In this document: positions 19,606 through 27,162 of the stretch, piece after piece | Numbering within the stretch: the stretch's first letter is position 1 | Layout of the letters: the number at the start of each line of letters is the position of its first letter | Assembly: GCA_017475265.1 (NCBI GenBank) | Contig: JAFVFY010000027.1 | Span: forward strand, 124,001-188,000 | DNA length: 64,000 bases | Direction of reading: 5' to 3' | From: Prevotella sp. | Lineage (GTDB): Bacteria; Bacteroidota; Bacteroidia; Bacteroidales; Bacteroidaceae | Translations under genes and position numbers: made by a program | Notes under the pieces: model-generated | The model's database searches: none | What the model was told of the DNA's origin: nothing | What the model saw: the letters and a program-made list of their open reading frames with translations, nothing else

Positions 19606-19609
19606 GTTG

Positions 19610-19807
19610 TTATTTCTTGTTCTCTATCAGTTCCAAGCCTTGGTTGCGGTAGAAAGGGAACTTGTTGTCTGCTGATATGAGTGGTATGCGATTGGTCAAC
19701 GCGTGACTGATAATCAGATGGTCTGACGGGTCGTAGTGCTCTTGTGCCTCATTGATACGTAGTTTCGCGTAAGTCTCATAGTGCTCTAGTCCAAGTTGGT
19801 TATCATT
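19610..19807 (-). pseudogene. 5'-truncated PIN-domain toxin remnant (PIN-B)
   Basis: A frame open from 19807 to a TAA at 19610-19612 translates to residues such as YAKLRINEAQ, DPSDHLIISHALTN and FPFYRNQGLELIENKK. These align with the C-terminal third of the intact PIN toxin at 20130 (DPFDHMIISHAI, FPFYRRQGLSLL). There is no start codon and the frame overlaps the end of the antitoxin-like gene upstream, so the N-terminal two thirds have been lost. It is diverged from PIN-A/C, hence a separate module rather than a copy. Confidence 0.7.
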
Positions 19808-19920
19808 CTAACTGCATCGTCGAGGGCTTCTATATCCTCTTCGGTCAGTGGTTCCCAGCCTCTTTGCTTAGCATACCACTCCATCTGTTCAAATCTGTTT
19901 TTAAATTTCATTTCTTCCAT
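19786..19920 (-). CDS. Small antitoxin-like protein of decayed PIN-B module
   Basis: 44 residues from ATG at 19920 (MEEMKFKNRFEQMEWYAKQ...). A longer frame to 19992 exists but would run through repeat DNA. Acidic C-terminus EEDIEALDDAVRMITNLD, no recognised domain. It lies directly upstream of, and slightly overlaps, the truncated PIN-B toxin, which is the basis for calling it an antitoxin; no family match is claimed. Confidence 0.4.
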   Translation of the reverse strand: MEEMKFKNRFEQMEWYAKQRGWEPLTEEDIEALDDAVRMITNLD

Positions 19921-20012
19921 ATTCTTTCTTTTTAAGGTGATAATCTTTCTTTGCGTCTCAATAGGCACCGGCCTCTTCGCGTACGCGAACATTTATTTAT
20001 TTCTTTTCTTCT

Positions 20013-20126
20013 TGTAGCCCGCCGGGGAGTCGCGCTCGAACTTGTTCGCTTGCGTATCGAAGAGGAACAAGAACTCCGACGAGTTTGGTGTTGTCTGTTC
20101 GAGCGGATTTGCAATCCGCTCGCAGG
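20013..20126 (-). repeat. T-loop hairpin repeat, copy 3
   Basis: TGTAGCCCGCCGGGGAGTCG, an internal GC-rich arm, then a palindrome at 20101-20121 (GAGCGGATT / AATCCGCTC arms). It ends 4 bp from the PIN-A stop. A CGGCCTCTTCGCG segment related to those at 18756 and 25383 precedes it at 19970. Confidence 0.8.
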
Positions 20127-20129
20127 GAA

Positions 20130-20555
20130 TTATTTTTCATTGAACAGCAGGCTGAGCCCCTGTCGCCGGTAGAAGGGGAAGCGCTGGTCGCTCGATACGA
20201 GGGTCATCTTTTCTGTAATGGCGTGGGAGATAATCATGTGGTCGAAAGGATCCTTATGTCCTTTGGCCACGTTGGCACGCAGTCTGGCAAAGGTGAGGAG
20301 GTGCTCCTCCTTGAACGGCAGGATGCCAATGTAGAACTCCTTGTTGATAGACTCCACCATCTGCTGAGCGTTCTTCCACCTGCGGGTGTCGAAACTCTTG
20401 TTGTTGTAGCCCACGACCATCTCCATGACAGACGCAGAGCTTAGATAGAGCAGAGCATCTGGCTCACGGAGCAACGCGAATACGTCTTTCTTGATTAAAT
20501 CGACATCAGTTGCCCAATATATGAATATGTTCGTGTCCAGCAGATAGCGTGTCAT
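20130..20555 (-). CDS. PIN-domain (VapC-like) toxin, intact (PIN-A)
   Basis: 141 residues, the usual PIN-toxin size. MTRYLLDTNIFIYW carries the first catalytic Asp, the region near VMEMV carries a Glu, and the DPFDHMIISHA block supplies the third acidic position. VSSDQRFPFY is the typical terminal segment. Such proteins are ribonucleases inhibited by the cognate antitoxin. The start overlaps the antitoxin stop by 4 bp (ATGA). Sequence from 20013 to its C-terminal codons is duplicated at 18958-19259. Confidence 0.85.
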   Translation of the reverse strand: MTRYLLDTNIFIYWATDVDLIKKDVFALLREPDALLYLSSASVMEMVVGYNNKSFDTRRWKNAQQMVESINKEFYIGILPFKEEHLLTFARLRANVAKGHKDPFDHMIISHAITEKMTLVSSDQRFPFYRRQGLSLLFNEK

Positions 20556-20722
20556 AACATGAAGTTTGGGTCATACACGATGAATGAACCTTGGTGTTTC
20601 AAGGCTGCTTCTACGTATTTGTTTTGTACAGGCAAAGCAGAATTGGGAATCATGCTTTCCTCTGTCGTGAGTTTTTTCCTTCTCCTCACCGTTTTCTTTT
20701 TCACTGTCGTTGTCGTTTCCAT
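20552..20722 (-). CDS. Antitoxin of the PIN-A module (56 aa)
   Basis: Start ATG at 20722; 56 residues beginning METTTTVKKKTVRRRKK and ending GSFIVYDPNFML. The basic N-terminal arm could bind operator DNA; the hydrophobic/acidic tail is a plausible toxin-binding segment. The stop overlaps the PIN-A start by 4 bp. The same C-terminal block is present twice in the gene at 19256-19555. No named family is assigned; the role is inferred from the pairing and overlap. Between this gene and the next repeat (20723-20821) I see nothing. Confidence 0.65.
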   Translation of the reverse strand: METTTTVKKKTVRRRKKLTTEESMIPNSALPVQNKYVEAALKHQGSFIVYDPNFML

Positions 20723-20821
20723 ATCAGATATGTTTTAGTCTTTCTTGTTATGGATGAGTTCTCATGGCCTCATGTAAACTCCTTATTAAGTTAAACGTGT
20801 TCCAAAATCACTTTTTTCTTT

Positions 20822-20920
20822 TGTAGCCCGTCGGGGAGTCGCGCTCGGCTTTGCCGCTTGCGTAGCGTAGCGGAGCAAGAACTCCGGCGAGCTTGGTGTT
20901 GTTTGTAGGAGCGGATTTGT
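20822..20920 (-). repeat. T-loop hairpin repeat, copy 4
   Basis: TGTAGCCCGTCGGGGAGTCG followed by the same GC-rich internal arm as copy 1, then a partial second palindrome (gagcggattt). It lies 12 bp 3' of the 37-aa ORF stop. Confidence 0.8.
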
Positions 20921-20932
20921 ACTTGTCCTTTC

Positions 20933-21046
20933 CTATAGCAAGTTGTTCACTCTCATCCAACGTCTGCCCGAAAGGGTTAGCCATAGATATATGAGCGCTA
21001 TCAGACACGGCAGACCTACAAATAGAGCACCTAAATAAACTCCCAT
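20933..21046 (-). CDS. 37-aa single-pass membrane peptide
   Basis: Start ATG at 21046, stop at 20933. MGVYLGALFVGLPCLIALIY is followed by LWLTLSGRRWMRVNNLL: one hydrophobic helix with a basic C-terminal end. AGGA lies about 9-12 bp upstream. ACTTGTCCTTTC occurs on the plus strand at both flanks (20921 and 21050), a short direct repeat bracketing the ORF. Size and shape fit a small membrane protein or a type I toxin-like peptide, but there is no family match and no antisense RNA evidence. It sits between two hairpin repeats like the TA modules around it. Confidence 0.5.
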   Translation of the reverse strand: MGVYLGALFVGLPCLIALIYLWLTLSGRRWMRVNNLL

Positions 21047-21063
21047 ATTACTTGTCCTTTCTT

Positions 21064-21162
21064 TTATTGGTTCACTTCATGGTGCGGTTTTTGTTCTGTG
21101 TCTGCCGCTACCAGTTGTATCTGGGCTTTCTGTGACTTTGCTCTTTCACGTCTTGTCGTCAT
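21064..21162 (-). CDS. 32-aa basic peptide ORF upstream of the membrane peptide
   Basis: Start ATG 21162; MTTRRERAKSQKAQIQLVAA then a short polar tail ending HHEVNQ. It lies 17 bp upstream of the 37-aa ORF on the same strand, within the same repeat-bounded interval. No homologue recognised. It may be a leader peptide, a partner, or chance. Confidence 0.3.
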   Translation of the reverse strand: MTTRRERAKSQKAQIQLVAADTEQKPHHEVNQ

Positions 21163-21189
21163 TAGCTTACATCATTTGTCTTTTCTTCT

Positions 21190-21265
21190 TGTAGCCCGCC
21201 GGGGAGTCGAACCCCGACGAGCTTGATGCATTGTCAGTATTGCAAATGCTAATACTCCGTGTCCC
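21190..21265 (-). repeat. T-loop hairpin repeat, copy 5
   Basis: TGTAGCCCGCCGGGGAGTCG followed directly by AACCCCGACGAGCTT, giving a ~12-bp stem (with G-T wobble) around the loop agtcgaa. A second hairpin follows (AGTATT / AATACT around gcaaatgct), again with a gcaaat core but a different stem from copies 1 and 3. Confidence 0.8.
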
Positions 21266-21272
21266 CACCCGC

Positions 21273-21306
21273 ATACCCAAGGCGCGGGGGAACGCGCCAA
21301 GGGTAT
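21273..21306 (-). terminator. Hairpin 3' of fimbrillin 3, probable terminator
   Basis: ATACCC-AA-GGCGCG, loop GGGGAA, CGCGCC-AA-GGGTAT: two 6-bp stems separated by a symmetric AA/AA internal loop, 18 bp beyond the fimbrillin 3 stop. The strength and position suit transcription termination or 3' end protection; no U-tract is obvious. Confidence 0.55.
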
Positions 21307-21323
21307 TGGGGAAGGATAGAGAG

Positions 21324-23204
21324 TTAAGGAGTAGGAACTGCTGCTACCTTGATAATCTTGTAGGTCTTAACCTGCTTGTAATATGTTCCAGATGAGTATG
21401 TACCACTATTCTGTATAGTGTATGTGCCAGAGCTTTCTAAGTAGTAACCAACGAGCGAAGCATCTGCTGCAAGTGTTACAGCTTCGTAGGTTACAAATTC
21501 GATAGCATAGGTGTTTTCCTTAGCACCTGGTAACTTCACAGCATTAATTGTCTTTGTTGTACCATCTTCAGCAGGAACACTAGTTACAACAGAAGGTGAT
21601 TCTGTATTCGTGAAATATGTTCCATCGTTGGACGTAGTGACATTTGTGCATGTTATCTTAGCAGTTCCAGCTGGTGTTACTGCAAGTCTTTCGGCTACAG
21701 AAGCTTCGGTGATCGGGAAATTGTCTGCATCAGAGGTTGTTACCTGATAAATCTGTACATAATTAGTAGCATTGTTTATTCCCAATTGTGGTGTCTGGAC
21801 AGTGCTACCCACCACGAATGTCGCATAGATGTCGTTGCCAGCCTCGTACTCATTCTTGTCTGTTACATACTTGCCTCCGCTGACGCCGAAGGTGGTGATA
21901 CTGGGTTCAGTAACGGTGGTAATGTACTCAGCCTTTCCATCAGCAGCCTCTATGACAGCAGCGTCGAAGGTGATGGGATTCAAGTCATCATCAGTGATCT
22001 TGAAGAGGTAAGTGTATTTGTAGTTGGGTTTCCAGGCCAGATACTTGCCAGGAATCTCAGCGGTCTTGCCTGTGATGGTGATGGTCTCCTTCGTAATCTC
22101 GTTGTAGAGCGTGTAGTTCACCTTCAGCTTTAGGTTCGTCGTGTTGCCTTCCTGTGGCATCACGATGGTGTAGGTTCCACCGTTGGTGTCGTAGGTGGCA
22201 GTTGTGGCAGTCTCACCGAGGAACTTTGCGGCAACGGCAGGTTCTGCCGAAGGATTACCAACAGTCAGTGTGCTATAGTTCGTGCCGAGGACAAGGTCGG
22301 TGGCAGGCGTTCCGCTGACTCCGACGATGGGCTGATTCAAAGCTGCATTAGTGCCATTGCCGTAAGTCACGGTAAGCGTACCCTCGTAGTTCGTACCACT
22401 GATGTTCGGACAAACGGCACCGAAAGCGTTTGTAGGAGTTGAAGCACCGTCATTATACTCAGTCGTACCGTTCTGCTTGAAGAAATGGATAGCCGATACC
22501 TTGTATCCTGGAATCGTCTCAAACACACCCACGCGCACGTGAGACTGCGTATTGCGGAAATTCATTTTCACGGCATTGTGGCTGTAGCCATCGCCCTTGG
22601 CGATGTTGTTGCGGTCAGCAAAGTACAGCTTGGAAAGGTCGGGATAGTTGTCGCTGGCATCCTTCGCCAACACAATGCTGTAGCCTTTGGCATACTGGTC
22701 GCTGCCGCTGGTGGTCTTTGTAATCGTTACACGACCATTCTGGATATCAGCAGGCAAAGCTGAGACAGCGGTGAAGGTGTAGCTTGATGCTGCATCGTCC
22801 CAGAACTTAATGGACTGTACATCAGTGGTGGATGTGGTGATGTTGCTTTGCTCGGCAGAAGTCCAGCTAAGCCCCACATACTCCCAATCATCGGTGTTCG
22901 ATGTGGTAGTATAGGCAGTAGAGGCAGTGTAAGTGACCTTGTAGTTTTGGAACACAAGATTACCTGCAGCAGGAGCAGTACCATCCGTTTCACCCTTCTC
23001 GCCGTAGACGATAAACTGACTGCTGAGTGCTGTGGCGGCAGCTGCATCCTCAAGAGCACGTGTCGGAGTAGGCACATTGAAGCCAAAGCTAATGGCGGTG
23101 TTCTCATTTGCAATGCGCAGGTCTTCGTCTCCCACGAAGTCCTCGCTTGTGCAGCTGGCCAGTCCTAGGAGGGCAACTGCGAAGTAGATATACTTTTTCA
23201 TCAT
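21324..23204 (-). CDS. Fimbrillin family (Mfa1-like) lipoprotein (fimbrillin 3)
   Basis: 626 residues. Lipobox LLGLASC gives Cys18; the second Met is an equally good start. Thr-Arg-Ala at 48-50 marks the likely Arg-protease maturation site. WEYVGLSW...SIKFWDD is the signature shared with fimbrillins 1, 2 and 4. The middle segment PITFDAAVIEA...PSITTFG is shared with fimbrillins 1 and 2, so these three arose by duplication. Long and Thr/Val-rich, consistent with a beta-sandwich pilin with extra C-terminal domains. It follows fimbrillin 2 by 88 bp, with the variant hairpin repeat between them. Likely surface fimbria subunit. Confidence 0.88.
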   Translation of the reverse strand: MMKKYIYFAVALLGLASCTSEDFVGDEDLRIANENTAISFGFNVPTPTRALEDAAAATALSSQFIVYGEKGETDGTAPAAGNLVFQNYKVTYTASTAYTTTSNTDDWEYVGLSWTSAEQSNITTSTTDVQSIKFWDDAASSYTFTAVSALPADIQNGRVTITKTTSGSDQYAKGYSIVLAKDASDNYPDLSKLYFADRNNIAKGDGYSHNAVKMNFRNTQSHVRVGVFETIPGYKVSAIHFFKQNGTTEYNDGASTPTNAFGAVCPNISGTNYEGTLTVTYGNGTNAALNQPIVGVSGTPATDLVLGTNYSTLTVGNPSAEPAVAAKFLGETATTATYDTNGGTYTIVMPQEGNTTNLKLKVNYTLYNEITKETITITGKTAEIPGKYLAWKPNYKYTYLFKITDDDLNPITFDAAVIEAADGKAEYITTVTEPSITTFGVSGGKYVTDKNEYEAGNDIYATFVVGSTVQTPQLGINNATNYVQIYQVTTSDADNFPITEASVAERLAVTPAGTAKITCTNVTTSNDGTYFTNTESPSVVTSVPAEDGTTKTINAVKLPGAKENTYAIEFVTYEAVTLAADASLVGYYLESSGTYTIQNSGTYSSGTYYKQVKTYKIIKVAAVPTP

Positions 23205-23253
23205 CTCTTAAAATTTTAACGCGTGAATATTATTTTCAATTATAACAAGGTGT

Positions 23254-23284
23254 AACCAAGCGAGGAGTCGAACCTCGCTTGGTT
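23254..23284 (-). repeat. T-loop hairpin repeat, divergent copy 9
   Basis: A 12-bp perfect stem (AACCAAGCGAGG / CCTCGCTTGGTT) around loop agtcgaa, preceded by tgt so that TGTA aligns exactly with the other copies. The stem sequence differs from the GC-rich copies, yet pairing is perfect and the loop is the same. It sits 9 bp 3' of the fimbrillin 2 stop. Confidence 0.75.
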
Positions 23285-23292
23285 TGAGAGGG

Positions 23293-25326
23293 TTATGATG
23301 CCGACTTTACGCGGATGATCTTCACACCGTATGCGTTCTGGTTGTCAAGATAGGTCTTCTTGTAATACACACCAGGAGCAAAGGTTGAAGGAGCAGCAGT
23401 TGTGCAATCCTTGTCGGTGAAGTAGAGTGTCGTGCTCCAGTCTGCCGGTGCAGTGGTCAGTGTGTTGGCAATGCCAACAGCCTTCTGAGTGCCGGTAGAG
23501 ATGGTGTAGACGTATGCGTAGACCTTGCCAGCAGTGGGAGTGAACTCAAAGGCTGTATTGGCTGTAACTGTGATGTTGTTACCATCAGCACCGGGGATAG
23601 CGGTGGGTAATGCTGTACCTGTTGTTACCTCTGTGAGTGTCCAACCGTTCATGGGAACAGGAGTAGCATCGAGGCTTACAATGTTCAGAGCGTCCATAAC
23701 CTCGGCTTCAGAAACGACACCGTCCTTATCCAAACCATTAGAAGCAGCAACTTCATAGAGCTTACCCTTGGTGTTAAGATCCGTAGCTAATGCACCATCG
23801 GTCATGACCTGAACGTAAATCTTACCTTTGGAAGCATCATATTCCTCGTCGGTGTTCACATGACCTTTCTGGTAGGTAGTGATGCTGGGAGTAGCCACAG
23901 TGGTGATGGTGCTCTGAGTGTAGTCCTGCGCTTCCATGACGACAGCGTCGAAGGTGATGGGATAGAGACCTGCGGGATCAGTGGCGTTCTGAGCTGCATT
24001 AGCCGTGTTTGTCCAACCGTTGGTGTTGTCGCTAATCTTGAAGATGTAGGTGTAGGCATAGTTGCTCTTCCATGCAGCATAAATGGCAGGCACAAATGCG
24101 GTGGCTCCATAGACATGAATCACCTCGCCTGATTCGTCAATAGACTCAAGGGTATAGTCGATGCGGAGTTCGAGGACAGTACCATCTTCATTAGGCATGG
24201 CAATCTGGTAATAGTTGTTGGCAGCAGCACCAGCAAAGGATGCTTGTGCAGCAGAACGGCCAAGCCAGATGTTACCCGCAGTTTTCTCTTTGTACTGTTT
24301 TTCAGTATAATTCAGCGTGGAGAAATCCTTCGTAGTCACCTTTCCTGTAGCGTCAGCAGCAAAGATGACGTGAGCCTTGTTGTAATCGCTATTGCCAATG
24401 TTACTGGCACCAATGGTGGGGAAATAAACGGTGTACTGTCCTGAGGTGTAGAAGTAGTCCTTGTCAGCTGAACCGCCTGTAGTGAACAGGGTGGCATTAG
24501 CAACTTTATCTCCAGCTGTGGTGGAATTAAGATAGGTAGATGCATTCGTGTAGAACTTCACATCCTTGACACTATAGCCGGGAATCGTCTCATAGAGTGC
24601 AACACGAACCTTGGAGGCCAGGGCACGGAACTTGAGCTGAATCTCATCCTGGAACTTAGGCTGAACAGGAGACATGGAAGCGCCAGTCTTGTAAGCTGTC
24701 ACCATGTCAGCAATGTAGCACTTCTGAAGGTCAGCAGCTGCGCCTTTGAGGGTATAGGCTCCAGTAGTTGTACCAGCATTAGCTGCACTAATAGCAGAAA
24801 CCAGCACATCACCATCGCTTGGGTCACCTGTCGTGATTACTGTGGCATCACCTGTAGAGTAGGCAATGAAGTCATACTGGTCAGCAGTATAGTCCCAGTA
24901 CTTGATAGACTGATCATTTCCAGCAATGCCTGAAGGAGCAAGAGCCGTCAAACCAACATACTCCCAATTGGAAGTGTTAGACAGCGTGGTGCCAGCAGTG
25001 TTGGCAGTCCAGTTTACCTGATAGTTGTCAAAAACCAAACCTGTGGAAGGGACACCAGGTGTGGTGATAGCACCATCAGTGTAAACAGTGGAAGTTCCTG
25101 TAGCTCCTTTAAAACCACCAACGATAAACTTGTTGTTGAGGATACTTGCTGCGTCGGCACCATAATGGTCTGCACGGGTTGTGCCCTTGAACATAGAGCT
25201 AAACGATATGGCCTCAGAACCCATATCGGTCTTCACGTCAGGCCCGTTGTCCACGATGCTGTCGTTGGTACATCCGACCATTAACATAATGGTGGAAGCG
25301 AGGAAAAGATACTTTTTCAAAATCAT
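23293..25326 (-). CDS. Fimbrillin family (Mfa1-like) lipoprotein (fimbrillin 2)
   Basis: 677 residues; lipobox MLMVGC gives Cys19. Thr-Arg-Ala is at 50-52, followed by a DAASILNNKFIVGGFKG segment closely like fimbrillin 1. The NWEYVG...QSIKYWDYTADQYDFIA signature is present (quoted in parts), as are C-terminal PITFDAVVMEA and TPSITTYQ. All support membership of the Mfa1-like fimbrillin family, polymerising surface pilins exported as lipoproteins. It is one of three near paralogues in tandem with fimbrillins 1 and 3, separated from fimbrillin 1 by two TA modules. No catalytic residues are seen. Confidence 0.9.
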   Translation of the reverse strand: MILKKYLFLASTIMLMVGCTNDSIVDNGPDVKTDMGSEAISFSSMFKGTTRADHYGADAASILNNKFIVGGFKGATGTSTVYTDGAITTPGVPSTGLVFDNYQVNWTANTAGTTLSNTSNWEYVGLTALAPSGIAGNDQSIKYWDYTADQYDFIAYSTGDATVITTGDPSDGDVLVSAISAANAGTTTGAYTLKGAAADLQKCYIADMVTAYKTGASMSPVQPKFQDEIQLKFRALASKVRVALYETIPGYSVKDVKFYTNASTYLNSTTAGDKVANATLFTTGGSADKDYFYTSGQYTVYFPTIGASNIGNSDYNKAHVIFAADATGKVTTKDFSTLNYTEKQYKEKTAGNIWLGRSAAQASFAGAAANNYYQIAMPNEDGTVLELRIDYTLESIDESGEVIHVYGATAFVPAIYAAWKSNYAYTYIFKISDNTNGWTNTANAAQNATDPAGLYPITFDAVVMEAQDYTQSTITTVATPSITTYQKGHVNTDEEYDASKGKIYVQVMTDGALATDLNTKGKLYEVAASNGLDKDGVVSEAEVMDALNIVSLDATPVPMNGWTLTEVTTGTALPTAIPGADGNNITVTANTAFEFTPTAGKVYAYVYTISTGTQKAVGIANTLTTAPADWSTTLYFTDKDCTTAAPSTFAPGVYYKKTYLDNQNAYGVKIIRVKSAS

Positions 25327-25420
25327 TCTTAGTTTTTATGTTAATAATGTTTGTTATATAATGTTCTGTTTTCAATTGCTCCGAGGCCCGGCCTCTTCGC
25401 CCGCAATTATTTTCTTCTTT

Positions 25421-25460
25421 TGTAGCCCGCCGGGGAGTCACCCTTCGGGATGCCGAGTGG
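25421..25460 (-). repeat. T-loop hairpin repeat, copy 6 (partial)
   Basis: TGTAGCCCGCCGGGGAGTCA then acccttcgggatgccgagtggcaaatc, so the T-loop itself is altered in this copy. It is preceded by CCGAGGCCCGGCCTCTTCGC at 25381-25400. It lies 4 bp 3' of the PIN toxin stop (25465). Confidence 0.7.
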
Positions 25461-25464
25461 CAAA

Positions 25465-25878
25465 TCAGGTCGGGCGGAGAGGATATACGAACTCCTGTAT
25501 TGTAACTAACGTGACAGGAGGGAAACTCACGTCGCGGAGCGCCCTGAAGTGCTTGTCATTCGACACGAGGTACTCTGCTTGCCCACATACAGCACAGTCA
25601 ACGAACTTGTTGTCGTCAGGATCCTGAGAAATCATGTTGAACCGCCATACGGGCGAGACCCGAACCAGATTTTTCCTGTTCAGAAGTGCCTGGATAATGC
25701 AGTCGGCAAAATATGGAGATGTCTTCTCGGAGAGGATTTCTTCATATTCCATAAGAACCTCATTAGAGACACATATCTCCAACCTCCCTTCGAGAAACTC
25801 CGTCCAAACACTATGGTAAGGACTCCTCGACGGGAGAATGGCCAACAGGCAGTTCGTATCAATGACTACTCTTCTCAT
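25465..25878 (-). CDS. PIN-domain toxin, PIN_3-type
   Basis: 137 residues from ATG 25878 (MRRVVIDTNCLLAIL); a longer frame to 25905 would read back into the antitoxin. IDTN carries the first catalytic Asp, EEILSEK an acidic residue, and DPDDNKFVDCA the C-terminal acidic cluster typical of the DUF132/PIN_3 putative toxins. Expected activity: Mg-dependent RNA cleavage held in check by the upstream antitoxin. Its start overlaps the antitoxin stop by 4 bp. It appears intact. Confidence 0.85.
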   Translation of the reverse strand: MRRVVIDTNCLLAILPSRSPYHSVWTEFLEGRLEICVSNEVLMEYEEILSEKTSPYFADCIIQALLNRKNLVRVSPVWRFNMISQDPDDNKFVDCAVCGQAEYLVSNDKHFRALRDVSFPPVTLVTIQEFVYPLRPT

Positions 25879-26105
25879 TGTGCTTCTCTGTATGGTGTCC
25901 GCCAATGTTCTTGAAGAATCCGCTCTATGGCCTCGCCGTTAAGCGTTCCCTCATCCCAGAGACGATCGGCCTCCTGCTGTACTTTCTTGGCGTAGAAGTC
26001 TGCCAGCACATCTTTCAACTCAGAAACTGTCTGCTCGCTTCCACAATAGTTGAACATCTCTAAGAGGTGCAACTGTACAGGGTTTATAGTTCTTGTATTC
26101 ATCAT
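25875..26105 (-). CDS. Antitoxin of the PIN_3 module
   Basis: About 76 residues from ATG 26105 (MMNTRTINPVQLHLLEMF); upstream codons of the longer frame are repeat DNA. The body, VSELKDVLADFYAKKVQQEADRLW in two parts (VSELKDVLADFYAKKV, QQEADRLWDEG), and the C-terminus ERILQEHWRTPYREAQ resemble the short antitoxins paired with PIN_3 toxins in Bacteroidales. The 4-bp stop/start overlap with the toxin gene supports co-translation. Confidence 0.75.
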   Translation of the reverse strand: MMNTRTINPVQLHLLEMFNYCGSEQTVSELKDVLADFYAKKVQQEADRLWDEGTLNGEAIERILQEHWRTPYREAQ

Positions 26106-26138
26106 AAGCTTACATCCTGATTGTATTTTTTTCTTCTT

Positions 26139-26250
26139 GTAGCCCGCCGGGGAGTCGAACTCCGACGAGCTTGGTGTTGTTTGTACGAGCGGATTCTTGA
26201 GGCCCCGTGGTGGCAATCGGCAGAGCCGGGTGGCAAATCCGGTCGAGGGG
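26139..26250 (-). repeat. T-loop hairpin repeat, copy 7
   Basis: TGTAGCCCGCCGGGGAGTCG with AACTCCGACGAGCTT, then tggtgttgtttgtacgagcggattc and a terminal segment ggtggcaaatccggtcgag that also ends copies 6 and 8. It ends 2 bp from the HigA stop. Confidence 0.8.
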
Positions 26251-26252
26251 GA

Positions 26253-26618
26253 TTAAACTCCCAGCACAATGGCGGGGTCAATGTTCAGCTTACGGCTTAT
26301 CTCGCGTCCTATTTGTAGTGACGGCTCACCCTTGCCAGTGATGATTTTGTTTATGCCGGCAATGCTGATGCCCAGCATTTCGGCTAACGCCTTCTTCGTC
26401 AGTCCCATTTCACACATCCGCAACTGGATGCTTTCTATCAGTGACGGTGCAGTGATAGGATAGTGTTCATCCTCATACTCTTCCACAAGGTCGGAAATCA
26501 TGTCCAATTCGATGTAGTTCTTGTCCGTTGTAGGAGTATCATCGTGAACCAAGGGCAGCAGTTCGTCAATCCTTTTCAATGCCACGCGATAGGCGGCTTC
26601 ATCTTTCAGTTGTGCCAT
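26253..26618 (-). CDS. higA: HigA antitoxin, helix-turn-helix
   Basis: 121 residues. The first ~60 are the HigA dimer/toxin-binding part; residues about 62-115 form an XRE-type HTH (LTKKALAEMLGISIAGINKI with GKGEPS following). HigA neutralises HigB and represses the operon. The order toxin-then-antitoxin with a 5-bp gap is the usual higBA arrangement. Both partners look complete, so this is likely the best-preserved TA system in the window. Confidence 0.88.
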   Translation of the reverse strand: MAQLKDEAAYRVALKRIDELLPLVHDDTPTTDKNYIELDMISDLVEEYEDEHYPITAPSLIESIQLRMCEMGLTKKALAEMLGISIAGINKIITGKGEPSLQIGREISRKLNIDPAIVLGV

Positions 26619-26623
26619 ATCTT

Positions 26624-26920
26624 CTATATGTTTTGAATGTTTTGGATGTGATTGTATTCGGCGTGCGTTCCCACGAAGCGGATATATACCCTTTTGGGTG
26701 TGAACTGAATTACCACAACAAGCCTATAGTCATTGCCTTTGATGTTGAACACGTAATGCTGGTTACCGACATTGTCAACAGAGTTGAACGTTTTTTTCAC
26801 GTCAGCAAATTGTGTCCACGAAGCCTTTCGCGTCTTCTCATACCATGACAACAAGGCCGGTTTGGCTTGAGGTTGTTCGGTGTAGTATTCCACTAATTTG
26901 CTTTTCGAGATGATATGCAT
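26624..26920 (-). CDS. higB: HigB toxin (RelE-fold mRNA interferase)
   Basis: 98 residues, the HigB family length. Features are SWYEKTRKASWTQFADVKKTF, given here in parts (SWYEKTRKASW, FADVKKTFNSVD), then HYVFNIKGNDYRLVVVIQF, VYIRFVGTHAEYN and the terminal HIQNI. This matches type II HigB toxins that cleave mRNA on the ribosome. First gene of the higBA pair, bounded by repeats on both sides. Complete. Confidence 0.9.
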   Translation of the reverse strand: MHIISKSKLVEYYTEQPQAKPALLSWYEKTRKASWTQFADVKKTFNSVDNVGNQHYVFNIKGNDYRLVVVIQFTPKRVYIRFVGTHAEYNHIQNIQNI

Positions 26921-26977
26921 ACATCAATAGCTTTTGAAAACTTGTATGGTTCAGTAGATCCCTACCGTGGTTCTTCT

Positions 26978-27162
26978 TGTAGCCCGCCGGGGAGTCGAAC
27001 CCCGCGCGGGCTTGTAGGTTGCATTTCAAATGCTTTTATTCACTGCGCCCGGATTCTTGCTTCGTTTTACTACGCAAGCGTCACCCTTCTTGCGTCCCGC
27101 TGGTAGCAAGCGTCCAAAGGCCGAGCGCAGGATGCCGAGCGACAAATCCGGTCGAGCAGGAA
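26978..27162 (-). repeat. T-loop hairpin repeat, copy 8 (fullest)
   Basis: TGTAGCCCGCCGGGGAGTCG followed by AACCCCGCGCGGGCTTG: outer 7-bp stem AGCCCGC/GCGGGCT and inner CGGGG/CCCCG around agtcgaa. A second small palindrome follows (gcatttcaaatgc), then GC-rich filler and the tail gacaaatccggtcgagcagg. It ends 8 bp from the fimbrillin 1 stop (27170). Confidence 0.8.

Noticed and set aside
21190-21209. tRNA gene suggested by the ggggagtcgaacccc T-arm
   Set aside because: Only the T-arm and an acceptor-like strand are present; no anticodon or D arm could be built in any copy.
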